Positions 8,077 to 15,901 of a stretch of 64,000 bases of DNA are shown piece after piece (positions within the stretch are counted from its first letter, which is position 1; every line of letters starts with the position of its first letter). The DNA is taken from assembly GCA_040757595.1 (NCBI GenBank), contig JBFLWP010000002.1, positions 62,001 to 126,000 of the forward strand, written 5' to 3'. The notes under the pieces were generated by a model that saw only the letters and a program-made list of their open reading frames with translations, made no database searches and was not told the DNA's origin. The DNA comes from Nitrospirota bacterium (GTDB lineage: Bacteria; Nitrospirota; Nitrospiria; Nitrospirales; Nitrospiraceae). The position numbers and the translations under genes were made by a program.

Positions 8077-9111
8077 ATGGGCACGGTCAAGCGCAACGGC
8101 AACGGGCAGGGGAGCTGGCGGCGCTCCTACGTGCTGGCCCGGACCGGCGAGCACCACCTCGGTCAATTGGAAACGGCCAAGCGTCTGGTGGATGCGGCGG
8201 TGCAGGCCGGCTGCGACGGGGTTCGGTTCGACAAGCGCTCGGTCGAGCAGGGCTACGTCAAGTCTGTGCTGGATCGTCCGCTGCTCAAGTATCCGGCATT
8301 CGGCCGGACCGTCAGGGAAGTCATCAACGGCTTCGACCTGTCCCCCATCGCGCTGCGCGAGCTCAAGGACTACTGCGCGGATCGGATCGAGTTCGTCCTC
8401 GCCCCTTTCGACGTTCCCTCGATCCGGATGGCGGACGAAATCGACGCGGACGCGGTCATGATCGACGCGGTGGCGGCCAGCAACTGGCCGCTGGTGCGGG
8501 AGGTTGCCCGTCGTCAGAAACGGATCTTCCTCGCCACGGGGCTGCTGACCGAGGGGGAGATCGAGGATCTGGTGGAGCTCTTCAGCGGACACAACCTGAC
8601 GCTCCTTCACAGCATCTTCCTCCGTCCCTTCGAAGTCAATCTGGCCTATCTCAGCGTGCTCGCCTGGCTGAAACAGTTCGGCCGGCGGGTGGGCTACACG
8701 GACAACGAGCCGGGCGTCACGATGGTGATGGCGGCGCTCGGCCTGGGCGCCACCGTCGTCGAAAAGGCCCTGGCCCTGGACCGGGACCTCGACCTGCCCC
8801 ACGGGAGCGGCCTCAGCCCCGCCGAAATGGGCAGGCTCATCAGGGCGATCCGCGAGACCGACAAGGAGCCGATCTCGATCATCCGCAAGAAGCTCCTGGC
8901 CGCCCAGAGCGATCTCTTCGACGACGAGCAGGCGTCGCTCGTGGCGGCGCGGGCCATCCCGGCGGGCACGGTGCTGACCGAGGACCTGCTCGCGCTCAAG
9001 GCGCCGTATCGGGGGCTGAGCCCCAGGCTCGCCCCGGAGGTGATCGGAAAACGGATCCTCTACGCCCTGGAGCAGGACGACTTCATCACCTTCGGCATGC
9101 TGGAACCGTGA
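8077..9111 (+). CDS. NeuB-like (sialic acid synthase family) protein with SAF domain
   Basis: About 344 residues. The N-terminal TIM barrel resembles NeuB/PseI/LegI synthases, which condense phosphoenolpyruvate with an N-acylated hexosamine. The C-terminal SAF (antifreeze-like) domain is clear (LVAARAIPAGTVLTEDLL to IGKRI). Recognisable barrel signals are LLHS, GYTDNEPG, LGLGATVVEKALALDR and LSPAEMGRLIRAIRE. Compared with NeuB, SDHT has become TDNE, so the second metal His is Asn. EKHF has become EKAL, and the N-terminal AExGxNHxG motif is changed. It may use a different substrate or metal arrangement, or be inactive. ATG 8077 is preferred over GTG 8074; neither has a good ribosome-binding site. 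Confidence 0.8.
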   Translation: MGTVKRNGNGQGSWRRSYVLARTGEHHLGQLETAKRLVDAAVQAGCDGVRFDKRSVEQGYVKSVLDRPLLKYPAFGRTVREVINGFDLSPIALRELKDYCADRIEFVLAPFDVPSIRMADEIDADAVMIDAVAASNWPLVREVARRQKRIFLATGLLTEGEIEDLVELFSGHNLTLLHSIFLRPFEVNLAYLSVLAWLKQFGRRVGYTDNEPGVTMVMAALGLGATVVEKALALDRDLDLPHGSGLSPAEMGRLIRAIRETDKEPISIIRKKLLAAQSDLFDDEQASLVAARAIPAGTVLTEDLLALKAPYRGLSPRLAPEVIGKRILYALEQDDFITFGMLEP

Positions 9112-9236
9112 AGCGTAAGACGTGAAACGTGAGACGTGAGAGGAAAGGTTAAGGAGACGGCACATGATGCCCGGTTGTGCGCGCGGTCTTACGTCTTGCG
9201 TTTCACGTTTCACGTCTTACGTCTCACGTCTCACGA
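9109..9236. repeat. Palindromic heptamer array D
   Basis: Left arm units GTGAAGC, GTAAGAC, GTGAAAC, GTGAGAC, GTGAGAG begin at the stop codon of the NeuB-like gene. The right arm (about 9187-9235) has seven units of TCTTACG/TTTCACG/TCTCACG type. It occupies the whole gap up to the glycosyltransferase start. Confidence 0.8.
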
Positions 9237-9243
9237 GTGGGAA

Positions 9244-9972
9244 ATGATTTCCGTCATCGTCCGGACCAAGAACGAGCAGAAGTGGATCGGGCGCTGCCTG
9301 GCCGCCGTGTCCCGGCAGGCCGGACCGGACTTCGAAGTCATCGTCGTGGACAACTGCTCCACCGACGCGACGCTGGATCTCATCAAGCGGTTCGACGTGA
9401 AGCTGGTGACCATTTCAGACGAAGAGTTCACCTTCGGCCGGTCGCTCAACGTCGGCATCCGGGCGGCCCGCGGGGAGTTCATCGCGATGATCTCCGGCCA
9501 TTGCGTCCCCGCCACGGACCTGTGGCTGTACCGGCTCTGGCGCAACTTCCAACTCGACCCGGCCGTGGTCGGGGTCTACGGGAAACAGGAGCCGCTTCCG
9601 GACACCAACAGCCTGGACAAGCGCGACCTGCTGACCGTCTTCGGCCTGGAGCGGCGGGTGCAGGAGAAAGATTATTTCTTTCACAACGCCAACTCGATGG
9701 TCCGCCGCTCCACCTGGGAGCAGATTCCCTTCGACGAGGAGATCGCGGGGGTCGAAGACCGGGATTGGGCCAGACGGGTGCTGGACCAGGGCCACAAGAT
9801 CGTCTACGAGCCCTACGCGGCGGTCTACCACCATCACGGGATCAACCACTCGGGCGACAGCAAGAGAGCCGATCGCGTGGTGCGCGTGATCGAGCTCATC
9901 CACAACGGACGGGGCGACCTGGCCACCACCGGGGCGAAGGCGGCCAGGGTCGCCGTGACGGGTGACACGTGA
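9244..9972 (+). CDS. Family 2 glycosyltransferase
   Basis: This 242-residue protein has a GT-A fold: ISVIVRTKNE at the N-terminus, VVDNCSTDATLD, then FGRSLNVGIRAARGEFIAMISGH carrying the region normally occupied by DxD, and VEDRDWARR as the catalytic-base (ED) motif. It probably transfers a nucleotide-activated sugar in the flagellar glycan pathway; donor and acceptor cannot be read from sequence. ATG 9244 is used because it directly precedes the conserved first strand; the in-frame upstream part is heptamer repeat. The last codons and the stop also come from a GTGACxx heptamer run. Confidence 0.88.
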   Translation: MISVIVRTKNEQKWIGRCLAAVSRQAGPDFEVIVVDNCSTDATLDLIKRFDVKLVTISDEEFTFGRSLNVGIRAARGEFIAMISGHCVPATDLWLYRLWRNFQLDPAVVGVYGKQEPLPDTNSLDKRDLLTVFGLERRVQEKDYFFHNANSMVRRSTWEQIPFDEEIAGVEDRDWARRVLDQGHKIVYEPYAAVYHHHGINHSGDSKRADRVVRVIELIHNGRGDLATTGAKAARVAVTGDT

Positions 9973-9984
9973 CGGGTGACTCGG
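9956..9984. repeat. Short heptamer run E
   Basis: Four consecutive units, GTGACGG, GTGACAC, GTGACGG and GTGACTC, have an exact 7-bp period. They overlap the 3' end and stop codon of the glycosyltransferase gene. No inverted arm is present here. Confidence 0.75.
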
Positions 9985-9999
9985 TAAGGAGCGAAAACC

Positions 10000-10740
10000 A
10001 TGGGAATCCCTGAGCGACCGATCACTCCATCACCCGTCGCGCCGCGCGTGGTGGCCATCATTCCGGCCAGGGGAGGGTCCAAGGGGCTGCCGGGGAAGAA
10101 CGTCCGGATGCTCGGAGGGAAGCCCCTGCTGGCCTACACGATCGAAGCGGCGACGGCCTGCCCCCTGATCGATCGCGTCCTCGTCACGACGGACGATCCG
10201 GTCATCGCCTCGGTCGCCAATCAATATGGGGCCGAAACCCCGTTCCTCCGCCCGCCGGAGCTGGCCAGGGACGACACGCCAACCGAGCCGGTCCTGGCCC
10301 ACGCCGTCGAGTGGCTGGAGCGGGAGGAGGGCTATCGGACCGACATCGTGGTCTTCTTCCAACCCACCGACATTTTTCGGAAGCGTTGGATGGTGGAGCA
10401 GGTCGTGAGCCGGCTGCTGGCGGACGAGAACCTCGACTCGGTCTTCATGGCCTACAAGACCCACAAGAATTTCTGGCGCAGGCAGAACGGGGCCTACGTC
10501 CGCCTGGCGCCGGACATCAGCTACGGGCCCAGACAGAAACGCGAGCCCCTGTTCCGGGAGGACACGGGCCTGGCCTGCGCGACCAGGGCGCGCTTCATCA
10601 AGGCCGGACGGCGGCTGGGCGACCGGGTGGACCTGGTCGTGACCGACGACGTCTGCAGCGGCGTGGACATCCACGACGAGTTCGACTTCTGGATGGCCGA
10701 GCGGATCGTGGACGAGCACAAACGGACGGTCAACGACTGA
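10000..10740 (+). CDS. Acylneuraminate cytidylyltransferase (NeuA/PseF-like), canonical copy
   Basis: The 246-residue protein carries the full CMP-sugar synthetase signature IPARGGSKGLPGKN near residue 20, then KPLLAYTIEAA, VTTDD and an FFQPTD segment. This family activates sialic, pseudaminic or legionaminic acids as CMP sugars for transfer to flagellin or polysaccharide. Start ATG 10000 has TAAGGAG upstream. A second, divergent copy follows at 10844. Together with the NeuB-like gene this is the best evidence that the island makes a nonulosonic-acid-type sugar. Confidence 0.9.
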   Translation: MGIPERPITPSPVAPRVVAIIPARGGSKGLPGKNVRMLGGKPLLAYTIEAATACPLIDRVLVTTDDPVIASVANQYGAETPFLRPPELARDDTPTEPVLAHAVEWLEREEGYRTDIVVFFQPTDIFRKRWMVEQVVSRLLADENLDSVFMAYKTHKNFWRRQNGAYVRLAPDISYGPRQKREPLFREDTGLACATRARFIKAGRRLGDRVDLVVTDDVCSGVDIHDEFDFWMAERIVDEHKRTVND

Positions 10741-10741
10741 A

Positions 10742-10832
10742 TGAGCTTATGGCTCATGGCGTATAGTCAGAAAAGCACAAGGGCTTATGGCCGGATTCAT
10801 TCCTGCCATAAGCTATAAGCCATATGCTCTTG
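10742..10832. repeat. Palindromic heptamer array F
   Basis: Left arm units GCTTATG, GCTCATG, GCGTATA are answered by GCCATAA, GCTATAA, GCCATAT units on the right. It fills the space between the two NeuA-like genes. The heptamer is unlike those of the other arrays, although the architecture is the same. Confidence 0.72.
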
Positions 10833-10843
10833 GAGCCCTTTAA

Positions 10844-11524
10844 ATGAACACCATCGCCATCATCCCGATCAGGGGGAACGATCCCCAGGCCCAGCCGGGC
10901 TTCACGCTCGGCGGCCGGCCGCTCCTGGCCTACACGGTGGAGGCGGCCCGCGCCTCGCGCCTCATCGAGCGGGTCGTCGTCACGACCGACTCGCCGGAGA
11001 TCGCTGGTCTGGCCAGGGACTGCGGGGCCGACGCGCCGTTCCTCAGACCGGCGGAGCTGAGCCGTCCCGAAGTCCCGTTGGGGTCGGTCCTGAAGCACTG
11101 CGTGGACTGGCTGGAGCGGGAGGAGGCCTGCCGGACCGACATCGTCACGCTCCTGGAAATCACCCATCCGATCAGGGAGGAGGGGCTCATCGACCAGGTC
11201 ATCCAGGTCCTGCTGGACCAGCACCTGGACTCCGTCTTCGTGGCGGTCGAAGAGCGGCAGTCCTTCTGGCGGATGGACCGTTACGGGGCCCTGATCCGGG
11301 TGGGGGACGAGGAAGACCAACCCAGACAGACGAGGGAACCGCTCTACCGGGAGATGGGCGGGATCGTGACCGCCACCCGGGCCGAATGGATCAAGGAAGG
11401 CAAGCGTCTCGGCAAGCGCGTGGGCCTGATTCCGCTCCGCTCCTTGAGCGCCAAGGTGGACACCCACGACGAGGTCGGGCTCTTTCTGGCCCGGCACCTG
11501 GCCTTGACGATCACGGTGGGTTGA
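10844..11524 (+). CDS. Cytidylyltransferase (NeuA)-like protein with degenerate signature
   Basis: This 226-residue paralogue of the preceding gene keeps the fold pattern (RPLLAYTVEAARAS, VVTTDSPEIAGLA, FLRPAEL, VDWLEREE, VDTHDEVG). Its nucleotide-binding signature is broken: IPARGGSKGLPGKN reads IPIRGNDPQAQPGFT, and QPTD reads EITHP. It may form a heteromer with the canonical copy, use another nucleotide, or be inactive. GGAG at 10832-10835 precedes ATG 10844. Its TGA stop overlaps the next ATG by one base, which indicates translational coupling to the epimerase. Confidence 0.78.
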   Translation: MNTIAIIPIRGNDPQAQPGFTLGGRPLLAYTVEAARASRLIERVVVTTDSPEIAGLARDCGADAPFLRPAELSRPEVPLGSVLKHCVDWLEREEACRTDIVTLLEITHPIREEGLIDQVIQVLLDQHLDSVFVAVEERQSFWRMDRYGALIRVGDEEDQPRQTREPLYREMGGIVTATRAEWIKEGKRLGKRVGLIPLRSLSAKVDTHDEVGLFLARHLALTITVG

Positions 11525-12495
11525 TGGACCTGGCCGGCACAAAGCTGCTCGTCATCGGGGGAGCGGGATTCATCGGCTCCCACGTGGTAGACGCGCTCGT
11601 CAAGACCGACGCGGCCGAAATCGTCGTGTACGACAACTTCACGAGGGGCAGCCGGGACAACCTGCAAGAGGCCCTGCGCGATCCCCGCGTCCGGGTCTAC
11701 GAGGCGGGGGGCGACATCCTGCACACCGATGTCCTCGATCGAGCCATGAAAGGCGTGGACGGGGTCTTCCACCTGGCCGCGCTCTGGCTTCTCCACTGCC
11801 ACGACTATCCGCGGGTCGCGTTCGACGTGAACGTCCGCGGGACCTTCAACGTCCTGGAGGCCTGCGTCGCCAACGGCGTGAAGCGGCTGGTGTACTCCTC
11901 CTCCGCCTCCGTCTACGGCGACGCCGCGACGGTCCCCATGACCGAAGACCATCCGTACAACAACCGCACGTTCTACGGCGCGACAAAGATCGCAGGCGAG
12001 CACATGTGCCGGGCCTTCCACGCCCGCTACGGGCTCGATTATGCGGCGCTCCGGTACATGAACGTCTACGGCCCGCGCCAGGATCACCGCGGCGCCTACG
12101 TCGCCGTCATCATGCGGCATCTGGAGCGGATTGCCCAGGGGTTGCCGCCGATCCTCAGCGGAGATGGCAGCCAGGAATACGACTTCATCCACGTGGGAGA
12201 CGTGGCCCGCGCCAACCTGCTGGCCATCCAGGCCGACGTGTCCGACCGCTGGTACAACGTCGGGACCGGGAGCGGCACGACGCTGCGAACCCTGACCGGG
12301 CTCGTCCTGGAACTCGCCGGCAGCACCTTGCCCGTCCGGTACGAATCGGGAGGTCAGACCTTCGTCACGAAACGGGTCGGCGATCCGTCCAGGGCCGCCA
12401 GGGACCTCGGGTTCCGCGCGGCCGTGGACCTGCGGAGCGGGTTGCAAGACGTGATCGGATGGTGGCGGGCGCAACGGCCGGTCGCCGTCGGATAG
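11524..12495 (+). CDS. NAD-dependent nucleotide-sugar epimerase/dehydratase (extended SDR)
   Basis: The 323-residue extended short-chain dehydrogenase has IGGAGFIGSH for NAD, YDNFTRG, a Ser in SSSASVYG and the catalytic pair in YGATK, ending with the usual sugar-binding C-terminal half (MNVYGPRQ, DFIHVGDVA). This is the UDP/dTDP-hexose epimerase or dehydratase class (GalE/WbpP/WbiB-like). It is coupled to the upstream NeuA-like gene and followed by a DegT aminotransferase 7 bp later. The pair could make an amino sugar used as glycan precursor. Confidence 0.9.
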   Translation: MDLAGTKLLVIGGAGFIGSHVVDALVKTDAAEIVVYDNFTRGSRDNLQEALRDPRVRVYEAGGDILHTDVLDRAMKGVDGVFHLAALWLLHCHDYPRVAFDVNVRGTFNVLEACVANGVKRLVYSSSASVYGDAATVPMTEDHPYNNRTFYGATKIAGEHMCRAFHARYGLDYAALRYMNVYGPRQDHRGAYVAVIMRHLERIAQGLPPILSGDGSQEYDFIHVGDVARANLLAIQADVSDRWYNVGTGSGTTLRTLTGLVLELAGSTLPVRYESGGQTFVTKRVGDPSRAARDLGFRAAVDLRSGLQDVIGWWRAQRPVAVG

Positions 12496-12502
12496 GGGAG
12501 CC

Positions 12503-13693
12503 GTGAACCGGATTCCGATTGCCAGGCCCGTGTTCGACGAGCAGGATCGCGCCGCCGTCCTCAAGCCCTTGGAGAGCGGCTGGGTCGTGCAGGGCCCGTA
12601 CGTCAAGCAGTTCGAGGACCGTTTCTCCGCCTTCACCGGCGCGCCGTTCTCGGTTGCGACGAGTTCCTGCACCGCGGCTCTCCACATCGCCGTGGCGGCG
12701 CTGGGACTCAAGCCCGGCGACGAGGTGATCGTGCCCGCCTTCACCTGGGTCTCCACCGCCAATGTCGTCGAATACCTCGGGGCTGCCCCCGTCTTCTGCG
12801 ACGTGGATCTCGCGACGTTCAACATCGATCCGGACCACATCGCCGCGCTGATCACCCCGCGCACGGTCGGCATCATCCCCGTCCATCTGTTCGGCCTCTG
12901 CGCGGACATGGCCCCCATCCTGAAGCTTGCCCGGGCGCACGGGCTCTGGGTGGTGGAGGACGCCGCCTGCGGGCTCGGGGCCAGGTACCACGGCCGCCAC
13001 GCGGGGACGATGGGTGACGCCGGATGTTTCAGCTTCCATCCTCGCAAGGCCATTACCACGGGGGAAGGCGGCATGATCACCACGAATCGGGAAGAGCTCG
13101 ACGGGCTCGCCCGTTCCTTGCGCGATCACGGCGCGTCCCGATCCGATCGCGCGCGTCACGAGGGACAGGACGCATTTCTCCTGGCCGAGTACGACCGACT
13201 GGGCTTCAACTACCGCCTGACCGACCTGCAGGGCGCGCTGGGCTGCGCCCAGATGGACCGGCTCGAGCGGATCCTGACGGAACGGGCGAGTCTGGCGCGG
13301 CGGTATGACGAGATTCTGCAAGATGCGGACTGGCTGGAGGCGCCGAAGGCGCCGGACGGGCACGAACACGGATACCAGGCCTACGTCTGCCTCTTTCGCC
13401 CGGAGACGCCCACGCTGCGCAACGCGGACAGGCTTCACCGCTGGCGAAACGACGTCATGCGAAAGCTTGAAGCGGCGGGGATCGCCACCCGCCAGGGTAC
13501 GCACGCCCCCGTTCGGCTCGGCTATTACGCCCGCAAGTACGGGTTGAAGCCGGAGCAGTTCCCTCGCGCGTACCTCGCCGATCGGTTGAGCCTGGCGTTG
13601 CCGTTGTTCCCGCGGATGACCGAAGCCGAACAGGTGACGGTCGCCGCTGAACTGCGGCGCGCCTTTTCCACAACAATCGTTGGCAGGCTTTGA
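12503..13693 (+). CDS. DegT/DnrJ/EryC1 family PLP-dependent sugar aminotransferase
   Basis: The 396-residue aspartate-aminotransferase-fold enzyme has SSCTAALHIA (phosphate pocket), PAFTWVSTAN, VVEDAACGLGA with the pyridine-nitrogen Asp, and SFHPRKAITTGEGG with the Schiff-base Lys at about residue 182. It transfers an amino group to a keto sugar nucleotide, typically the product of the adjacent SDR enzyme. GTG start at 12503, 7 bp after the epimerase. Strong family match; the sugar is unknown. Confidence 0.92.
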   Translation: MNRIPIARPVFDEQDRAAVLKPLESGWVVQGPYVKQFEDRFSAFTGAPFSVATSSCTAALHIAVAALGLKPGDEVIVPAFTWVSTANVVEYLGAAPVFCDVDLATFNIDPDHIAALITPRTVGIIPVHLFGLCADMAPILKLARAHGLWVVEDAACGLGARYHGRHAGTMGDAGCFSFHPRKAITTGEGGMITTNREELDGLARSLRDHGASRSDRARHEGQDAFLLAEYDRLGFNYRLTDLQGALGCAQMDRLERILTERASLARRYDEILQDADWLEAPKAPDGHEHGYQAYVCLFRPETPTLRNADRLHRWRNDVMRKLEAAGIATRQGTHAPVRLGYYARKYGLKPEQFPRAYLADRLSLALPLFPRMTEAEQVTVAAELRRAFSTTIVGRL

Positions 13694-13776
13694 GACCGCG
13701 CACGGCATCGGACGCCTAAGGAAGACATGATCGCACCGGCCGACGAGTCGACCAACCTGAATTTGTGGAGCCCAAA

Positions 13777-13935
13777 ATGTATTACTTTCTGTCGCGCGTC
13801 GTGCATCCGCTCCTCGTGCGTCCCGAGGCGCCGCGATTCGACGCCGCCATCAATTCGATCGCTCGGCGGATTTGTTCGGAGATCCCCGACTACGAAGAAC
13901 TCGGGCACGTAGCCCTGTGGGTGCTCCGGAAGTAA
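13777..13935 (+). CDS. Small conserved-looking protein, 52 aa
   Basis: An ATG at 13777 with GGAG at 13767-13770 opens a 52-codon frame ending in TAA at 13933. The product starts MYYFLSRVVHPLLVRPEAPR and ends EELGHVALWVLRK, an amphipathic mixture without a signal peptide or clear membrane segment. Spacing to asnB (21 bp) and the good ribosome-binding site support translation. I do not recognise a family. It lies in the sugar-decorating part of the island, so a role as a small partner of AsnB is possible but unproven. Confidence 0.5.
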   Translation: MYYFLSRVVHPLLVRPEAPRFDAAINSIARRICSEIPDYEELGHVALWVLRK

Positions 13936-13956
13936 GGCAGGAGGGGAACACGCTCG

Positions 13957-15894
13957 ATGTGCGGGATCGTGGGAATCGTGAACGTGAACGGTGAGCCGGT
14001 CTCCGAGAGACAACTGGGGAGCATGACGAACCGTCTCGCCCACCGCGGACCCGACGACCGCGGCCTGTACACCGAAGGGCCTGTCGGGCTTGGGCACCGC
14101 CGACTGGCGGTCATCGATTTATCCCCGACAGCCCATCAACCCATGCTCTCGACCTGCGGCCGGTTCGTCGTGGCATACAACGGCGAGATCTACAACTTCC
14201 GGGATCTGCGGGAGGAGCTGGAGCGCAAAGGGTACTGGTTCCGATCGCAGTCCGACACCGAAGTCCTGCTGAACGCCTACGTGGAATGGAGGGAGGACTG
14301 CCTGAGCCGGCTCAACGGCATGTTCGCGTTCGCCATCTGGGACCGCCAGCGCAGGCGGTTGATTCTGGCCCGCGACCGGTATGGGGTCAAACCCCTGTAC
14401 TGGTACGAAAAGGGGGGCCTGTTCCTGGCTGCCTCGGAGATCAAGGCGATCCTCGAACACCCCCGCGTGACCCGCGACGTCAACGGCCCGGCGCTCAACG
14501 AATATTTCACGTTCCAGAACATCTTCAGCGACGCGACGCTGTTCGAGGGGATCCGGCTTCTGCCACCCGGCTGCATCCTGACACTAGACCTTCAGGGGCG
14601 CGGCGGCGCAGCCCAGAGACGGTACTGGGACTACGAGTTCACCGGAGCGCTCTCGCATCTGTCGGACGAGGAGGCCTCGGACCGCCTGTGCGACCTCTTC
14701 AGCCGGGCCGTGACGCGGCAACTGGTCAGCGACGTCACGGTCGGCAGTTACCTGAGCGGCGGAATCGACTCCAGCTCGATCACCGCCGTGGCCGCCAAGC
14801 GCTTGCCGCGCCTGACCACCTTCACGGGCGGCTTCGATCTGACCTCGGCATCGGGTCTGGAACTGGGATTCGACGAGCGCCCCGTCGCCGAGGTCCTGGC
14901 CAACCAATTCAAGACCGAGCATTACGAGGTGGTGTTGCACGCCGGGGACATGGAAGCGGTGATGCCGGCGCTCATCTGGCACATGGAGGATCTTCGGGTC
15001 GGCCAGTCCTATCCGAACTACTATGTAGCCCGCCTCGCCAGCAAATTCCTCAAGGTCGTTCTTTCCGGGACCGGGGGGGACGAGCTCTTCGGCGGATACC
15101 CCTGGCGCTACTACCGGGGCCTGCCGAGCCGCAGCCGGGAGGATTACTTCCGGCGCTATTACGAGTTCTGGCAGCGCCTCGTCAGAGACGAGGAGAAGGA
15201 GAGACTCTTCACCCCGGGAGTGCGCCGCCAGATCGGCGATCACTCCACCTACGAGACGTTCCGCGGCGTGTTCGCCTCCTGGTCCGGCGCGTTCGCCGAG
15301 CCGGATGACTATTTCCACGCCTCCCTCTATTTCGAACTCAAGACCTTCCTGCACGGGCTCTTGGTGGTCGAGGATAAGCTCAGCATGGCTCATTCCTTGG
15401 AAACACGCCTGCCTTTCCTGGACAACGACCTCGTGGACTTCGCACTGGCTCTGCCGGCCCGCTACAAGCTGGGCGGTGCGTCTCCGGCGGTTCGAGTCGA
15501 CGAAAACCGGCCTGCCAAGCGTCGGCTCTACGATCTCGAAACCAGCAACGGCAAGCCTCTGTTACGCCGGACCATGCGCCGCCTGATTCCCGAGGACGTG
15601 ACCCGACGCGCCAAACAAGGATTCAGCGCCCCGGACGCCAGTTGGTTCCGCGGGGAGAGCATAGATTACATCAACCGGTTGCTGCGGAACCCGCACGCGT
15701 TGATCTACGAATTCCTCACCCCCGCCTTGGTCGCGAGGGTGTTGGAAGACCATTGCTCGGGCCGAGTGAACCGGCGGCTGATGATCTGGTCGCTTCTGAG
15801 CTTCGAGTGGTGGTGCCGGACGTTCCTGATGCCCAACGGGCGGCCTGACTCCGCTTCCGAGAAGGCCGCCGACACCGTCGTGGTTGGAGGATAA
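13957..15894 (+). CDS. asnB: Asparagine synthase-type glutamine-dependent amidotransferase
   Basis: The 645-residue protein starts MCGIVGIV, so Cys2 is the glutaminase nucleophile of class II amidotransferases, and has HRGPDD and YNGEIYNF in that domain. The synthetase half has the ATP pyrophosphatase loop SGGIDSSS at about residue 268 and the RAKQGFSAP segment near the C-terminus. AsnB homologues inside polysaccharide islands often amidate a uronic or nonulosonic acid rather than aspartate; here the context supports that use. GGAGGGGA precedes ATG 13957. The formyltransferase-like gene starts 7 bp after its stop. Confidence 0.9.
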   Translation: MCGIVGIVNVNGEPVSERQLGSMTNRLAHRGPDDRGLYTEGPVGLGHRRLAVIDLSPTAHQPMLSTCGRFVVAYNGEIYNFRDLREELERKGYWFRSQSDTEVLLNAYVEWREDCLSRLNGMFAFAIWDRQRRRLILARDRYGVKPLYWYEKGGLFLAASEIKAILEHPRVTRDVNGPALNEYFTFQNIFSDATLFEGIRLLPPGCILTLDLQGRGGAAQRRYWDYEFTGALSHLSDEEASDRLCDLFSRAVTRQLVSDVTVGSYLSGGIDSSSITAVAAKRLPRLTTFTGGFDLTSASGLELGFDERPVAEVLANQFKTEHYEVVLHAGDMEAVMPALIWHMEDLRVGQSYPNYYVARLASKFLKVVLSGTGGDELFGGYPWRYYRGLPSRSREDYFRRYYEFWQRLVRDEEKERLFTPGVRRQIGDHSTYETFRGVFASWSGAFAEPDDYFHASLYFELKTFLHGLLVVEDKLSMAHSLETRLPFLDNDLVDFALALPARYKLGGASPAVRVDENRPAKRRLYDLETSNGKPLLRRTMRRLIPEDVTRRAKQGFSAPDASWFRGESIDYINRLLRNPHALIYEFLTPALVARVLEDHCSGRVNRRLMIWSLLSFEWWCRTFLMPNGRPDSASEKAADTVVVGG

Positions 15895-15901
15895 CGCACC
15901 C

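Noticed and set aside
13727-13912. 61-codon frame starting at 13727
   Set aside because: A different frame at 13777 has the better ribosome-binding site and a more protein-like composition.
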